A stretch of 64,000 nt of DNA from Streptomyces sp. NBC_00306 (lineage in GTDB: Bacteria > Actinomycetota > Actinomycetes > Streptomycetales > Streptomycetaceae). Below are positions 18,501 through 26,172 of the stretch, piece by piece. The stretch covers positions 186,001-250,000 of the forward strand of contig NZ_CP108032.1 of the NCBI RefSeq assembly GCF_036169555.1, in the 5' to 3' direction. How positions within the stretch are numbered: position 1 is the first letter of the stretch; the number at the start of each line of letters is the position of its first letter. The position numbers and the translations under genes were made by a program. The notes below the pieces were generated by a model. The model did not search any database. It was not told where the DNA came from and was given only the letters and a program-made list of their open reading frames with translations.

Positions 18501-19808
18501 GCCGAACAGGAGGTGGACTTCGCGGCGACCATTCACCGGTCGGGGTCGGACCTGCTCCAGCTCATCAACGACATCCTGGATCTGTCGAAGATCGAAGCGG
18601 GCCGGATGGACGTCCATCCGAGGAAGCTGCCACTGTCCAAGCTGCTCAACTACATGCATGCCATGTTCCGGCCCCTCGCGAGTGAGCGCGGACTGTCCTT
18701 CGACGTCACGGTCGGGGAGGGCGTGCCCAGCGAGCTGTACTCCGACGAGCAGCGGCTCCAGCAGATCCTTCGGAACCTGCTGTCGAACGCGGTGAAGTTC
18801 ACCTCGTCGGGCAGCGTGGTGCTACGGGTCGAGCGCGCGGCGGACCAGGAGATCGAGCGGCCGGTGGCACCGGCGAGCGAGCCGATCCTCGCGTTCTCGG
18901 TCGAGGACACCGGCATCGGAATCCCGGAGGAGAAGCTGGGCGTCATCTTCGAGGCGTTCCAGCAGACCGACGGCACCACCAGCCGCAAGTACGGCGGCAC
19001 CGGACTGGGGCTCTCCATCAGCCGGGAGATCGCCAGCATGCTGGGAGGCCGGATCGTCGCCGACAGCGAACCCGGCGTCGGCTCCCGGTTCACGCTCTAC
19101 GTGCCCGCGCACCACACCCAGGCGGCTGAGCCCATCACCGAAACCCCGTCGATCCCAGCGGGCCCGAAGGCGGAGACCACACCGTCGCCGGTCCCCCTGC
19201 TGCCGGCGGGTCCGCTTGCCGCTCCCCCGGCGCCCCGGCCGACGAGCGCCCCTGAACTCCCCGCCGACGTGGCGGCAGCGGCTACCGGCAGGGACACCTC
19301 GGGCTGGCCGGAGACAACGCGGCTCAAGGAGTGGATCACCGGGCGGCCGAGCAGGGTGCTGGGCGGGCGCACGATTCTCATGGTGGACGACGACATCCGT
19401 GCGGTCTTCGCGCTCATGCATGTGCTGGGCCGCGTGGGCATCACCGTCAAGTACGCCGAGAACGGACGCGAAGGTCTTGAGATGCTGGACCGTGTTCCTG
19501 CCATCTCTCTGGTCCTGATGGACATCATGATGCCCGAGATGGACGGGTACGAGACGATCGCTGCTGTGCGGGATTCGCCCCACCTCGCCGACCTGCCGAT
19601 CATCGCACTGACCGCGAAGGCCATGCCGGGCGACCGGGAGAAGGCGCTCGAAGCGGGCGCCTCGGAGTACATTCCGAAACCCGTGGACGTGGACCACCTG
19701 CTGTCCGTGGCCTGCGATCTGCTCGACCCGCAGGGCCGCCCCGCCGGTCCGCGGCCCGTGCAGGCGCCGGACGTCGCCGACGAAGACACGTCGAGGCAGA
19801 AGCCATGA
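15555..19808 (+). CDS. Hybrid histidine kinase with tandem HAMP repeats, GAF and receiver
   Basis: 1417 residues with no transmembrane segment, resembling the soluble, HAMP-repeat group III hybrid kinases. After a leading HAMP-like region there are six 92-residue repeats (about 193-744). A GAF domain follows (about 770-910), then HisKA with the phospho-accepting His near residue 958 ([15 protein letters not shown]). HATPase_c has N box [14 protein letters not shown]1 [11 protein letters not shown] and G2 [11 protein letters not shown]. After a Pro-rich linker comes one receiver domain ([11 protein letters not shown]; phospho-acceptor Asp near residue 1322 in [18 protein letters not shown] lysine). 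The ATG at 15555 is preceded by AGGGGTGG. The stop overlaps the response regulator start. Probably an osmotic or cytoplasmic stress sensor. Confidence 0.9.
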   Translation: MALDPDSADPPSAAADPTESADPSRLAEPTKHAPLSAPSDPTWVRGSDLRPLLNALQSLRDGDFTARVDRAEEGILTEIAGMFNQIAVRNEHLIGELQRVRREVVRHGRLDERLSASPGQGSWVTGVDSANTLLEALVAPVSNATRVLDAVADGELTQRVDLHDGSRQLRGDLRRLALCVNRTVDQLSLFTGEVTRVAREVGTEGRLGGRAHARGLSGDWRLVIEAVNTMASRLTSQVRDIAVVTTAVARGDLTQHVTVEATGEVLELKLTVNTMVDQLRAFADEVTRVAREVGTEGQLGGQAHVGDVSGVWRDLTDNVNFMASNLTSQVRNIAQVTTAVATGDLSQKITVSAKGEILELKSTINTMVDQLSAFADEVTRVAREVGTEGQLGGRAQVRGVSGVWKDLTDNVNFMADNLTSQVRNIAQVATAVATGDLGKTITVEAKGEILELKSTINTMVDQLSAFADEVTRVAREVGTEGQLGGQAHVRDVSGVWKDLTDNVNFMASNLTSQVRNIAQVTTAVADGDLSKKITVDARGEILELKDTVNTMVDQLRAFADEVTRVAREVGTDGQLGGRAQVGGVSGVWKDLTDNVNFMADNLTSQVRNIAQVATAVAQGDLSKKIDVDARGEILELKTTINTMVDTLSSFSAEVTRVAREVGSEGQLGGQARVEGVYGTWKRLTTSVNELALNLTTQVRAIAEVASSVAQGDLTGSIAVEARGEVNELKNNVNLMVSTLRETTRAKDWLESNLTRIAGLMQGHRDLMEVADLILRELTPLVNAQFGAFFMAEAGAEPGRGLQFIAGYGCAEGPDDSPLNNTSKPVRGLIAQAALEKKRILVDAVPAGYISIESGLGSAPPTSIVILPILFEDKVLGVIELASFSRFNEVHLAFIDQFVNTIGVSINTILSNARTEALLSESQRLTAELRRSNAELEDKAALLASSSQYKSEFLANMSHELRTPLNSLLILARLLADNPDGNLAEQEVDFAATIHRSGSDLLQLINDILDLSKIEAGRMDVHPRKLPLSKLLNYMHAMFRPLASERGLSFDVTVGEGVPSELYSDEQRLQQILRNLLSNAVKFTSSGSVVLRVERAADQEIERPVAPASEPILAFSVEDTGIGIPEEKLGVIFEAFQQTDGTTSRKYGGTGLGLSISREIASMLGGRIVADSEPGVGSRFTLYVPAHHTQAAEPITETPSIPAGPKAETTPSPVPLLPAGPLAAPPAPRPTSAPELPADVAAAATGRDTSGWPETTRLKEWITGRPSRVLGGRTILMVDDDIRAVFALMHVLGRVGITVKYAENGREGLEMLDRVPAISLVLMDIMMPEMDGYETIAAVRDSPHLADLPIIALTAKAMPGDREKALEAGASEYIPKPVDVDHLLSVACDLLDPQGRPAGPRPVQAPDVADEDTSRQKP
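16131..17786 (+). repeat. Six tandem 276-bp repeats encoding HAMP units
   Basis: The motif [10 protein letters not shown] recurs at 16131, 16407, 16683, 16959, 17235 and 17511, an exact 276-base period inside the hybrid kinase gene. Each unit ends in ELKxTxNTMVDQL. Units 2-5 are the most alike (the [14 protein letters not shown] blocks), while the first and last diverge, as expected if copies arose by internal duplication. Adjacent units alternate between QAHV and RAQV variants, which suggests duplication of a two-unit block. Confidence 0.9.
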
Positions 19809-20503
19809 CCACACACACGCCCGAGAAGTGCAGCATCCTCATCGTCGACGACATCGAGGCGAACCTGGTCGCTCTCGAAGCCCTGCTCGGGCCGCTCCAT
19901 CAGGAATTGGTGCGCGCCCACTCCGGCGAGGAAGCCCTCAAGGCCATGCTGCGGCAGGAGTTCGCCGTGGTGCTGCTCGACGTCCTGATGCCCGGCATGG
20001 ACGGCTTCGAGACCGCCGCGAACATCAAGCGCCTGGACCAGACCAAAGATGTGCCGATCATCCTCCTGACCGGAACCGAGGTCGAGACGGACTACGCCTA
20101 CCGCGGGTATTCGGTCGGCGCGGCGGACTTCCTCACGAAGCCTTTCGACCCGTGGCTGCTGCGTACCAAGATCTGCGTTTTCCTCGACCTGTTTCGGAAG
20201 AACCGCCAATTGGCTGCCCAGGCAGAGCAGTTGCGGCATCTCTTCGCCGAGGCCAGGACCGTGACTGCCCTCAGGGGCCGTACGGAGCCGGCCGAAGGCA
20301 CCGCCGAACGCCGGGAACAGAACACGCCATCACCGCCTGCCGCAACTGCACGGACCGAGGAAAGGCTGGCGGACATCGGCGAACAACTGACGCAGATCGA
20401 GCTCCTGTTGCGCGAAGCCGGCGACATGGAAGCCGGCACCCTCGCCGATCGCGTCGCGGAACTCGAACGAGCCGTCGGCGGGCTGCGTCTGGGACCGGAG
20501 TGA
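19805..20503 (+). CDS. Response regulator with C-terminal coiled coil
   Basis: 232 residues. The receiver domain (about 8-125) contains ILIVDDIEANL, the phospho-acceptor Asp in VVLLDVLMPGMDGFE, ILLTGTEVETD and the KPFD lysine. There is no DNA-binding output domain. The remainder is a predicted coiled coil (LFRKNRQLAAQAEQLRHLFAEA) and a charged helical tail (TEERLADIGEQLTQIELLLREAGD). It starts inside the kinase stop codon (ATGA), so it is co-translated with the hybrid kinase and is likely its partner, acting by protein contacts. Confidence 0.88.
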   Translation: MTTHTPEKCSILIVDDIEANLVALEALLGPLHQELVRAHSGEEALKAMLRQEFAVVLLDVLMPGMDGFETAANIKRLDQTKDVPIILLTGTEVETDYAYRGYSVGAADFLTKPFDPWLLRTKICVFLDLFRKNRQLAAQAEQLRHLFAEARTVTALRGRTEPAEGTAERREQNTPSPPAATARTEERLADIGEQLTQIELLLREAGDMEAGTLADRVAELERAVGGLRLGPE

Positions 20504-20579
20504 TCTCCGTTCCTCGGGTCTCACCTGATCCGTGCGCCCCGAGAGGTTCGCTGTCACAGGGGTGTGCCAGAGTCTGCGC

Positions 20580-21497
20580 ATGCTCGAGGTCGTGGTGAAG
20601 TCGGAGGACGGGGATCGGCGCGTTCGTGTGTCGGCCGAGGAGTTGGCCGGTCTGGTCCGGCGCATCGGCGGTGACGGCGACCGGTTTCTGGTGGTCCATC
20701 GAATACCCGACCTGCCCGACGTCTTCGCCCAGGTCTGGCACGAGACGGGCGGGGACTACACGCTGGAGCACCGCGACGGTGCCGCGGACCGGCACTTCCA
20801 GGTGATGGTCGACGACTCCGAGGCCGTGACCGCGGCGATGACCGGCTGGGCCCGGCGGGAGTCCGGTTGGGGCACGGATCTGGCCTGGTCGCTGCTGGAC
20901 ATGGGCCCCACTCGCGAGGCGCCACCCCTCGACCTGAACGAGCACGAGCGCGCGGAGTTGGAGAAGCGCATCCACGAGGTGCTGGTCGGCGGTTACGCCG
21001 ACCGTGCCGAACTGGCGGAGCTCGCCGAGGAGTACCTCGTCACCGCTGACCGGCGCCCGGTGTCACGCGAGCAGGCGGAGGCGCTGGCCGACCGGATGTG
21101 GCTGGAGCGCGTCGCGGAGCAGGCCGAATGGCAGGGCGAGACAGACCCGGAACGGCTCACCCGCGCGTTCACGGCCCTACAGGAAGCCGGTATCACCGCC
21201 CGCGAGAACTTCACCTGCTGCCGCAGTTGCGGCCAGTCCGAGATCGGCGACGAAGGCGGGCCCGACACTCGCGGGTTCGTCTATTTCCACTCCCAGTGCA
21301 CCGACTCCGCGGCTGCCGGCCACGGACTGACGCTCCTCTACGGAGGCTTCGACGGCTCGGCCGAGACGACCGGCACCATCGGCCACGAGGTCGTGGCCGC
21401 CCTGGAAGCGGCCGGTCTCCAGGCCGAGTGGGACCGTGACCCCGGCCGGGCCATCACCGTCACGCCCCTGGAGTGGCGCCGCCGCCTGGTCGGCTGA
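20580..21497 (+). CDS. Hypothetical protein with DUF6891-like C-terminal domain
   Basis: 305 residues from the ATG at 20580 (MLEVVVKSEDGDRRVRVSAEEL); the frame is open 48 bases earlier but that extension looks non-coding. The N-terminal half has an immunity-protein-like feel (HRDGAADRHFQVMVDDSEAV). The C-terminal half contains NFTCCRSCGQSEIGDE, FVYFHSQCTDSAAAG and LTLLYGGFD, which I associate with the uncharacterised DUF6891 group. The CxxC-plus-Cys pattern may bind a metal. No function can be assigned. Confidence 0.65.
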   Translation: MLEVVVKSEDGDRRVRVSAEELAGLVRRIGGDGDRFLVVHRIPDLPDVFAQVWHETGGDYTLEHRDGAADRHFQVMVDDSEAVTAAMTGWARRESGWGTDLAWSLLDMGPTREAPPLDLNEHERAELEKRIHEVLVGGYADRAELAELAEEYLVTADRRPVSREQAEALADRMWLERVAEQAEWQGETDPERLTRAFTALQEAGITARENFTCCRSCGQSEIGDEGGPDTRGFVYFHSQCTDSAAAGHGLTLLYGGFDGSAETTGTIGHEVVAALEAAGLQAEWDRDPGRAITVTPLEWRRRLVG

Positions 21498-21838
21498 GGA
21501 GAGGCTGAGCAACAACGCTTCGGCCGCCTGTCGTTGCGCTCATGGTGACCCACCCGTCGGCGGCGCCCGCCGTCCTCGGTGCGGCGCTCTGCGATCAGTC
21601 CGAGCCTTCCTCGATGAGCATCGATCCGCCCTCCACGACCTCCTTCACGAGCAGGTCCTCAGCGACCAACAGCCTTCTGCACGGCGGTTTCCACCGGGCC
21701 ACGGACGCCAGGCCGCTGACTCGTGAATGGCGGCCACGGCTCGATGCTCCGACTCAACGGCCGCCGGCTCCGCGCCCTGGTCCCGGCGGCCTCGGGGGCG
21801 GGCGGATGCGGTGGAGAATGCGCGGATACGATCCCCGG
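21498..21838. other. Intergenic region with no gene seen
   Basis: 340 bases. A short minus-strand stretch ending at 21595 reads LLVAEDLLVKEVVEGGSMLIEEGSD, which looks like a protein C-terminus but has no credible upstream continuation. It may be a relic. Otherwise no gene, hairpin or repeat is supported. Confidence 0.4.
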
Positions 21839-22312
21839 ATGCCTGTGCATCAGTACGTCTGCTTCGTCATCACCAGCACGCGCACCACCGCGCAGGAGAT
21901 GACGGCGGCGCTGGGAATCGAACCCGATGAGACGGCCGTGCGTGCAAGCCGCTCGACCGTGCCGCCCCTGCCGGCCCACCATCGCTGGAAGATCGTGTGC
22001 CGTCGGACAGGCCTGAGGGTCGACGAGCAGGTCGCCTGCGTCCTGGACCGATTGCGGCCTCACACCGGCCGACTCGCCGCGCTCGCGGGGCAGTTGGACC
22101 GGCAGGAGGGTCCGGGTTCCGCTGTCCTGCAGGTCGTGCGCCGCTTCCACAGCGACAACCACGAGCCCGGAGCGGGCCTGCCCGAAGAGCCGGAGGGCCC
22201 GAACCTGTTCGGATGGCACCTGGACAGCGACGTACTGGAGTTCCTGACCACCACCGGAGCGGAGGTGGACATCGACGAGTACGACATGACCGGCGACCCA
22301 CACAGCGACTGA
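21839..22312 (+). CDS. DUF4279-like protein, 157 aa
   Basis: Starts at the ATG at 21839 (MPVHQYVCFVITSTRTTAQEMTAALGIEPDE). The pattern of an N-terminal strand, a LGIEPDE helix, HHRWKIV, a mid-region LAALAGQLD helix and the terminal LTTTGAEVDIDEYDM matches the DUF4279 layout (late acidic iDxY motif). The function of that family is unknown. The longer frame upstream is not convincing as coding. A strong hairpin about 100 bases downstream terminates it. Confidence 0.7.
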   Translation: MPVHQYVCFVITSTRTTAQEMTAALGIEPDETAVRASRSTVPPLPAHHRWKIVCRRTGLRVDEQVACVLDRLRPHTGRLAALAGQLDRQEGPGSAVLQVVRRFHSDNHEPGAGLPEEPEGPNLFGWHLDSDVLEFLTTTGAEVDIDEYDMTGDPHSD

Positions 22313-22410
22313 CCCCGGCACACCCGGCGGGCCCGCCGTCCATGACCTCGTGGTGTTCGCCCGTCTCGCCGAGGCAGCCGGCGCACATGTCACCCGCACC
22401 CCACAGGGCC

Positions 22411-22455
22411 TGGCATCCGGTGCCGGGAAGGAGGGCTGACCGGCACCGGATGCCA
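22411..22455. terminator. Hairpin terminator
   Basis: Perfect 16-base arms TGGCATCCGGTGCCGG (22411-22426) and complement (22440-22455) with a 13-base loop, 100 bases after the DUF4279 gene. The rest of the 311-base gap to 22623 holds no gene; GGGAGG before 22624 is the ribosome site of the STAS gene. Confidence 0.75.
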
Positions 22456-22623
22456 ATGTCCGGCGCGGGGCGGTCACTGGTCCTTCACTACTGGACAAAT
22501 CACTTCTGGCCCGGTTTGTATGGATGCCACGTCGGAATGTCGAGCGGTCGTCCGACAAGGGCCACGGCCTGGGGCGACGGCTGTCACGCGCCACACCACG
22601 GCGCACATGCGGGAGGCAGTCAC

Positions 22624-22980
22624 ATGGACATCACGACGACTGCCGGGCCTGGCCCGGGACACGCCGTAATGAAACTGGCCGGAGAGCTGGACATCTCCAC
22701 CGTCGGTGACATCCGCGCGGCACTCGCCGCAGCAGTCACCGCATACCGGCAGGTGGTCATCGACCTCGGAGACCTCGCATTCTGCGACTGCTCCGGCATC
22801 GGCGCACTCGTCGCCGCGAAAAACTCCGCCGCCCGCCGCGGCACCCACCTCACCGTCCGCAACATCCCCGACCACCTCGCCCGACTCCTCCACATCACCG
22901 GCACCCCACTCGCCACACCCGGCACAAGCCTGACCATCGGCGGCGCAGCCCACCACGTCCCCCAAGGCACCGCCGCCTGA
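22624..22980 (+). CDS. STAS-domain anti-anti-sigma factor
   Basis: 118 residues from the ATG at 22624, with GGGAGG 7 bases upstream. A complete STAS fold: LAGELDISTVGDIRAAL, VVIDLGDLAFCDCSGIGALVAAKNSA with the phosphorylatable Ser of the DCSG motif near residue 59, then RRGTHLTVRNIPDHLARLL and a Thr/Gly-rich tail. Such proteins bind an anti-sigma HATPase when unphosphorylated. The kinase/phosphatase acting on it could be the SpoIIE protein at 13549-15465, though the genes are not adjacent. Confidence 0.88.
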   Translation: MDITTTAGPGPGHAVMKLAGELDISTVGDIRAALAAAVTAYRQVVIDLGDLAFCDCSGIGALVAAKNSAARRGTHLTVRNIPDHLARLLHITGTPLATPGTSLTIGGAAHHVPQGTAA

Positions 22981-23189
22981 GGCCTGCCCGTACTCCCCGG
23001 TGGATCAGCGCGCGGCGTCAGATGCGGTGCATCGCAAGGCGAAGGGTCCGCCCTCGTACTGGGCGCACTCGGGCGATCCGACAACGCGGCGTGGGGGTGC
23101 CCCCTGCTCGAAGAGCTTGGGGGAGTGCCGTAGCTGTCGTCGTGCGCCCGCCGGGGACTACGGGAGAGCCCGCAGGGCCGTCCGGCGGA

Positions 23190-23599
23190 TCAGGTCAGAC
23201 GTAGGTCGATCCAGTGCACGGTGTCGCCCTCGCGCAGCAGATGGCGTTCGATCTCGCCGAAGCCGTGCTGCTCGGCGAAGCGCAGCCCATCCGGATTGGA
23301 CGCCGGCACTACCGTCTCGATCACCTGAGCGTCCAGCGCGCGGGCCTGCTCCCAGGCACGCTCGTAGAGTCGTGTGCCGAGTCCTCGGCGGCGGTGCTCC
23401 AGCAGCACACGGGCGATGACCGTCGAGGTGGCGCCGTTGTCCTCAGTGGGCGGGCGCACGCGATGGGCAGTACGCCCACAACCTGATCGTCCCCGGCGAC
23501 GTGCCGGCGCTCGACGACGTCCGGGCCCGTACTGGCCGCAACCATATGGAGGTCGCCTACCTCGGTGACGTCCTGATCGGCTGCACCGGAGCGGGTCAT
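23190..23599 (-). pseudogene. Frameshifted GNAT-family acetyltransferase
   Basis: The C-terminal part in one frame is a clear GNAT domain (STVIARVLLEHRRRGLGTRLYERAWEQA, with the acetyl-CoA motif RRRGLG). It continues NPDGLRFAEQHGFGEIERHLL to the stop at 23190. The N-terminal part, MTRSGAADQDVTEVGDLHMV through DDQVVGVLPIACA, lies in another frame. The two join near 23450, so one frameshift separates them. Either the gene is dead or the sequence has an indel. Confidence 0.7.
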
Positions 23600-23753
23600 G
23601 GGCGAAGCCGGAGTCGGATGGAGGCGACGGTGACGGTGCCATGGAAGACGTAGGCGGCGCGGCGCCGCGAGTGCCGCCTCTCCCCCAACCCTGCGCCGTA
23701 CCGGATTCAGCCAAAAGGCAAGTCGATGCCACAACGGCACCACGATGCGCTTG

Positions 23754-23767
23754 TTGTGACGCCACAA
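23754..23767. promoter_or_regulatory. Operator candidate for the ribbon-helix-helix gene
   Basis: TTGTG-ACGC-CACAA is a perfect 5+5 inverted repeat ending 18 bases before the ATG at 23786, followed by a second GTCACTATG direct-repeat-like half. Position and symmetry suit autorepression by a ribbon-helix-helix protein. Confidence 0.45.
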
Positions 23768-23785
23768 TGATGTCACTATGGCGCT

Positions 23786-24313
23786 ATGGACCTCACGCCC
23801 TATGTCGACCACCTCCGCCACGAGCTCGCGGTCGCTGTCGAGGCCGGCGGCGACGACGTCGGGGACGTGGTCGAGCGACTCACCGCCCCGCTGGAGTCGG
23901 CCACCCGACTCACCTTTCTGAACGCGCTGTCCGCCGCCATGGCCGAGGTCACCCGTGACCTGGCGCCGGGCTCGGTCGACGTACGGCTGCGGGGGCTCGA
24001 TCCCGAGTTCGTGGTGACCGCGCCACCCGCTCACGAGATACGCCGGGACTCGCATCAGCACGAGCCCGGAGCGCGCACCGGGCTGCCGCTCGCCCCCGCG
24101 GACGCGGAGGACGGGGGGACGGCGCGGATCAACTTCCGTCTGCCCGCCCAGTTGAAGAACCGGACAGAGGACGCGGCGGGGCAGGAAGGCCTCTCCGTCA
24201 ACGCGTGGCTGGTGCGGGCCGTCGCCCTCGCTCTGGAGGGCCAGGAGTCCGGTCGGCCCGCCGGACCCGACCGGCACCTGGGGCGGCAGGACTGCACGAG
24301 CCGGGTCCACTAG
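23786..24313 (+). CDS. Ribbon-helix-helix (HicB/Arc-like) DNA-binding protein
   Basis: 175 residues. The C-terminal segment [38 protein letters not shown] is a ribbon-helix-helix DNA-binding fold as in HicB-type antitoxins. The N-terminal region ([32 protein letters not shown]) is helical and of unknown role. No HicA-like toxin gene is visible next to it, so it may be a solitary regulator. A palindrome sits just upstream. Confidence 0.75.
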   Translation: MDLTPYVDHLRHELAVAVEAGGDDVGDVVERLTAPLESATRLTFLNALSAAMAEVTRDLAPGSVDVRLRGLDPEFVVTAPPAHEIRRDSHQHEPGARTGLPLAPADAEDGGTARINFRLPAQLKNRTEDAAGQEGLSVNAWLVRAVALALEGQESGRPAGPDRHLGRQDCTSRVH

Positions 24314-24464
24314 GGCCGCTTTCGATCAGGCGGGCCGCCGAGGCCGGCGCCGCCTCGGCCCCTTCCTGTCGCCACCCACCCCACCTGCGACAACACCCGC
24401 CCCCGCCAGGGGACGGGACAGCCATGCCTCTCACCGGCCCGGCCCGACCGCACTGTTCCGACCG

Positions 24465-24486
24465 CGGTGCACCGCACGGTGCACCG
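24465..24486. promoter_or_regulatory. Twin 10-bp palindromes upstream of the P450 gene
   Basis: CGGTGCACCG, itself a perfect palindrome, occurs at 24465-24474 and again at 24477-24486, a 12-base repeat. It lies 28-49 bases before the P450 start, within the 200-base gap after the ribbon-helix-helix gene. A third half copy (GCACCGG) follows. Likely a tandem operator, or a hairpin-forming leader. Confidence 0.45.
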
Positions 24487-24513
24487 TCACCTCACGCTGC
24501 ACCGGAGGACACC

Positions 24514-25749
24514 ATGCGACACCTGCCGAACTCCCGGGAAACCGAGGCGGCACCGGCCGCCGAGCCGGTCCAACTGCCCCTGGACCGCCCGGCGGGCTGC
24601 CCCTTCGACCCACCCGGCGAACTGGCGCGGCTTCGCGAACAGGACCCGCTGCGCCCGATGCGCTACCCCGACGGACACATCGGCTGGCTGGCCACCGGCC
24701 ACTCAGCGGTCCGCGCGTTAGCCGCCGACCCCCGCTTCAGCTCCCGTTACGAACTGATGCACTACCCCTTCCCCGGGGCGGGCGTCAGCGAGCTGCCGCC
24801 CGCCCCGGTCGGAGACCTGACCGGGATCGACCCGCCCGAGCACACCCGCTACCGCCGGCTGCTCGCCGGCCGGTTCACCGTCCGGCGGATGCGCGAACTC
24901 ACCGCACGCGTCGAGGAGATCACCACCGACCACCTGGATGCGATGGAACGCCACGGCGGGCCGGTGGACCTGGTGCGTGCCTACGCACATCCCGTCCCGG
25001 CCCTGATGATCTGTGAACTGCTCGGCGTGCCGGACGCGGACCGTGCGGCGTTCCAGGCCCTGGCCGCCGCGGTGAGCGGCCTGGAGGTGACCGAGGAGGA
25101 GCAGTTCGCCGCCTGCACCGCGCTGCAGGACACGATGCGCGAGCTGGTGGCGGCCAAGCGGGCCCGCCCCACTGACGACCTGCTCGGGGATCTGACGACC
25201 AGCGACCTCAGTGACGCCGAACTCGCCGGCATCGGCGGCTTCCTGCTCGCCGCCGGCCTGGACACCACCGCGAACATGATCGGGCTCGGCACCTTCGCGT
25301 TGCTGAGCCACCCCGCGCAGGCCGACGCGCTGCGCGCCGACCCCGCCCTGGCCGATACGGCGGTCGAGGAACTGCTGCGCTATCTGAGCATCGCCCACAC
25401 CGGCGTGCGGGCGGCGCTGGAGGACGTCGAGCCGGAGGGCCGGCTGATCAAGGCCGGTGACTCGGTCACCGTCTCGGTGCAGGCCGCCAACCGTGACCCG
25501 GCGAAGTTCGCCGACCCCGACACCCTCGACCTGCGCCGCAAAGCCACCGGCCATCTCGCCTTCGGGCACGGCATCCATCAGTGTCTGGGCCAGCAACTGG
25601 CCCGCGTGGAGCTGCGGGTGGCCCTGCCGGCCCTGTTCACTCGCTTCCCCTCACTGCGGCTCGCCGTCCCGCCGCAGGACGTGCCGCTGCGCACCGGCAT
25701 GAACATCCATGGGGTGCACCGGCTGCCCGTCGCCTGGGACGGGCAGTGA
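24514..25749 (+). CDS. Cytochrome P450 monooxygenase with a TTA codon
   Basis: 411 residues from the ATG at 24514, with GGAGG upstream. It is a class I bacterial P450 of the Streptomyces hydroxylase type. The I-helix oxygen motif is [13 protein letters not shown], the ExxR motif is EELLRYLS, and the heme-binding loop [15 protein letters not shown] carries the thiolate Cys. Codon 69 (24718-24720) is TTA, the rare leucine codon read by bldA tRNA, implying developmentally timed translation. It is translationally coupled to a ferredoxin. Substrate not evident; oxidation of an amino acid or of the NRPS product is possible if it belongs to the cluster. Confidence 0.92.
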   Translation: MRHLPNSRETEAAPAAEPVQLPLDRPAGCPFDPPGELARLREQDPLRPMRYPDGHIGWLATGHSAVRALAADPRFSSRYELMHYPFPGAGVSELPPAPVGDLTGIDPPEHTRYRRLLAGRFTVRRMRELTARVEEITTDHLDAMERHGGPVDLVRAYAHPVPALMICELLGVPDADRAAFQALAAAVSGLEVTEEEQFAACTALQDTMRELVAAKRARPTDDLLGDLTTSDLSDAELAGIGGFLLAAGLDTTANMIGLGTFALLSHPAQADALRADPALADTAVEELLRYLSIAHTGVRAALEDVEPEGRLIKAGDSVTVSVQAANRDPAKFADPDTLDLRRKATGHLAFGHGIHQCLGQQLARVELRVALPALFTRFPSLRLAVPPQDVPLRTGMNIHGVHRLPVAWDGQ

Positions 25750-26042
25750 GCGCGATGCGGATCGGCATCGACCGCGAACGCTGCCAGGGCGCCGGAATGT
25801 GCGTACTGAGTGCGCCGGAAGTATTCGACCAGGACCCCGGGGACGGCCGGGTCGTCCTGCTGACCGCCGGTGTTCCGGCCGGGCAGCGGCCCGCGGCGCG
25901 CCTGGCAGCCGATGTCTGCCCTGCCGGCGCCCTCACCCTCCTCGACGACAGCGATGCGGGCGATATGGATCGAGCAGGCGCTGCGGCACGGGAGCACGAG
26001 CAGGCCGGTGCGCCGACGGGGGACGGCAGCGCACCGGCCTGA
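25746..26042 (+). CDS. [3Fe-4S] ferredoxin partner of the P450
   Basis: 98 residues if the GTG at 25746 overlapping the P450 stop (GTGA) is used; the ATG at 25755 gives 95. Cysteine pattern RCQGAGMC (Cys-x5-Cys) and later DVCPAGAL (Cys-Pro) is that of three-cysteine 3Fe-4S ferredoxins that feed electrons to Streptomyces P450s. The C-terminal 35 residues ([21 protein letters not shown]) are an unusual acidic extension. The overlap shows it serves the adjacent P450. Confidence 0.88.
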   Translation: MSAMRIGIDRERCQGAGMCVLSAPEVFDQDPGDGRVVLLTAGVPAGQRPAARLAADVCPAGALTLLDDSDAGDMDRAGAAAREHEQAGAPTGDGSAPA

Positions 26043-26113
26043 CGAACAGCGTACGCACTCTCGTACGATGTGCGCAATAGAGCACGCTGTTCGACATGAA
26101 AGGTGTCCGGGCA

Positions 26114-26155
26114 TGTCTGCGGCCCGGCGGCTCACCGGCCGCCGGGCCGCAGACA
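26114..26155. terminator. Hairpin terminator between ferredoxin and MMPL genes
   Basis: Perfect 18-base arms TGTCTGCGGCCCGGCGGC (26114-26131) and complement (26138-26155), loop TCACCG. It serves both convergent transcripts. Just upstream, GAACAGCGT (26044-26052) and ACGCTGTTC (26084-26092) form a second, looser inverted repeat. Confidence 0.85.
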
Positions 26156-26172
26156 GTGGGGGGTGCAGGGGT

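Noticed and set aside
16116..18659. 847-residue minus-strand frame opposite the hybrid kinase
   Set aside because: It mirrors the HAMP repeats on the other strand; its repetitive HVGE/VDHRV text is a consequence of the repeat, not a separate gene.
21595..21700. Short minus-strand peptide LLVAEDLLVKEVVEGGSMLIEEGSD
   Set aside because: It looks protein-like at its end, but the upstream continuation is not coding-like and there is no start with a ribosome site. At best a gene relic.
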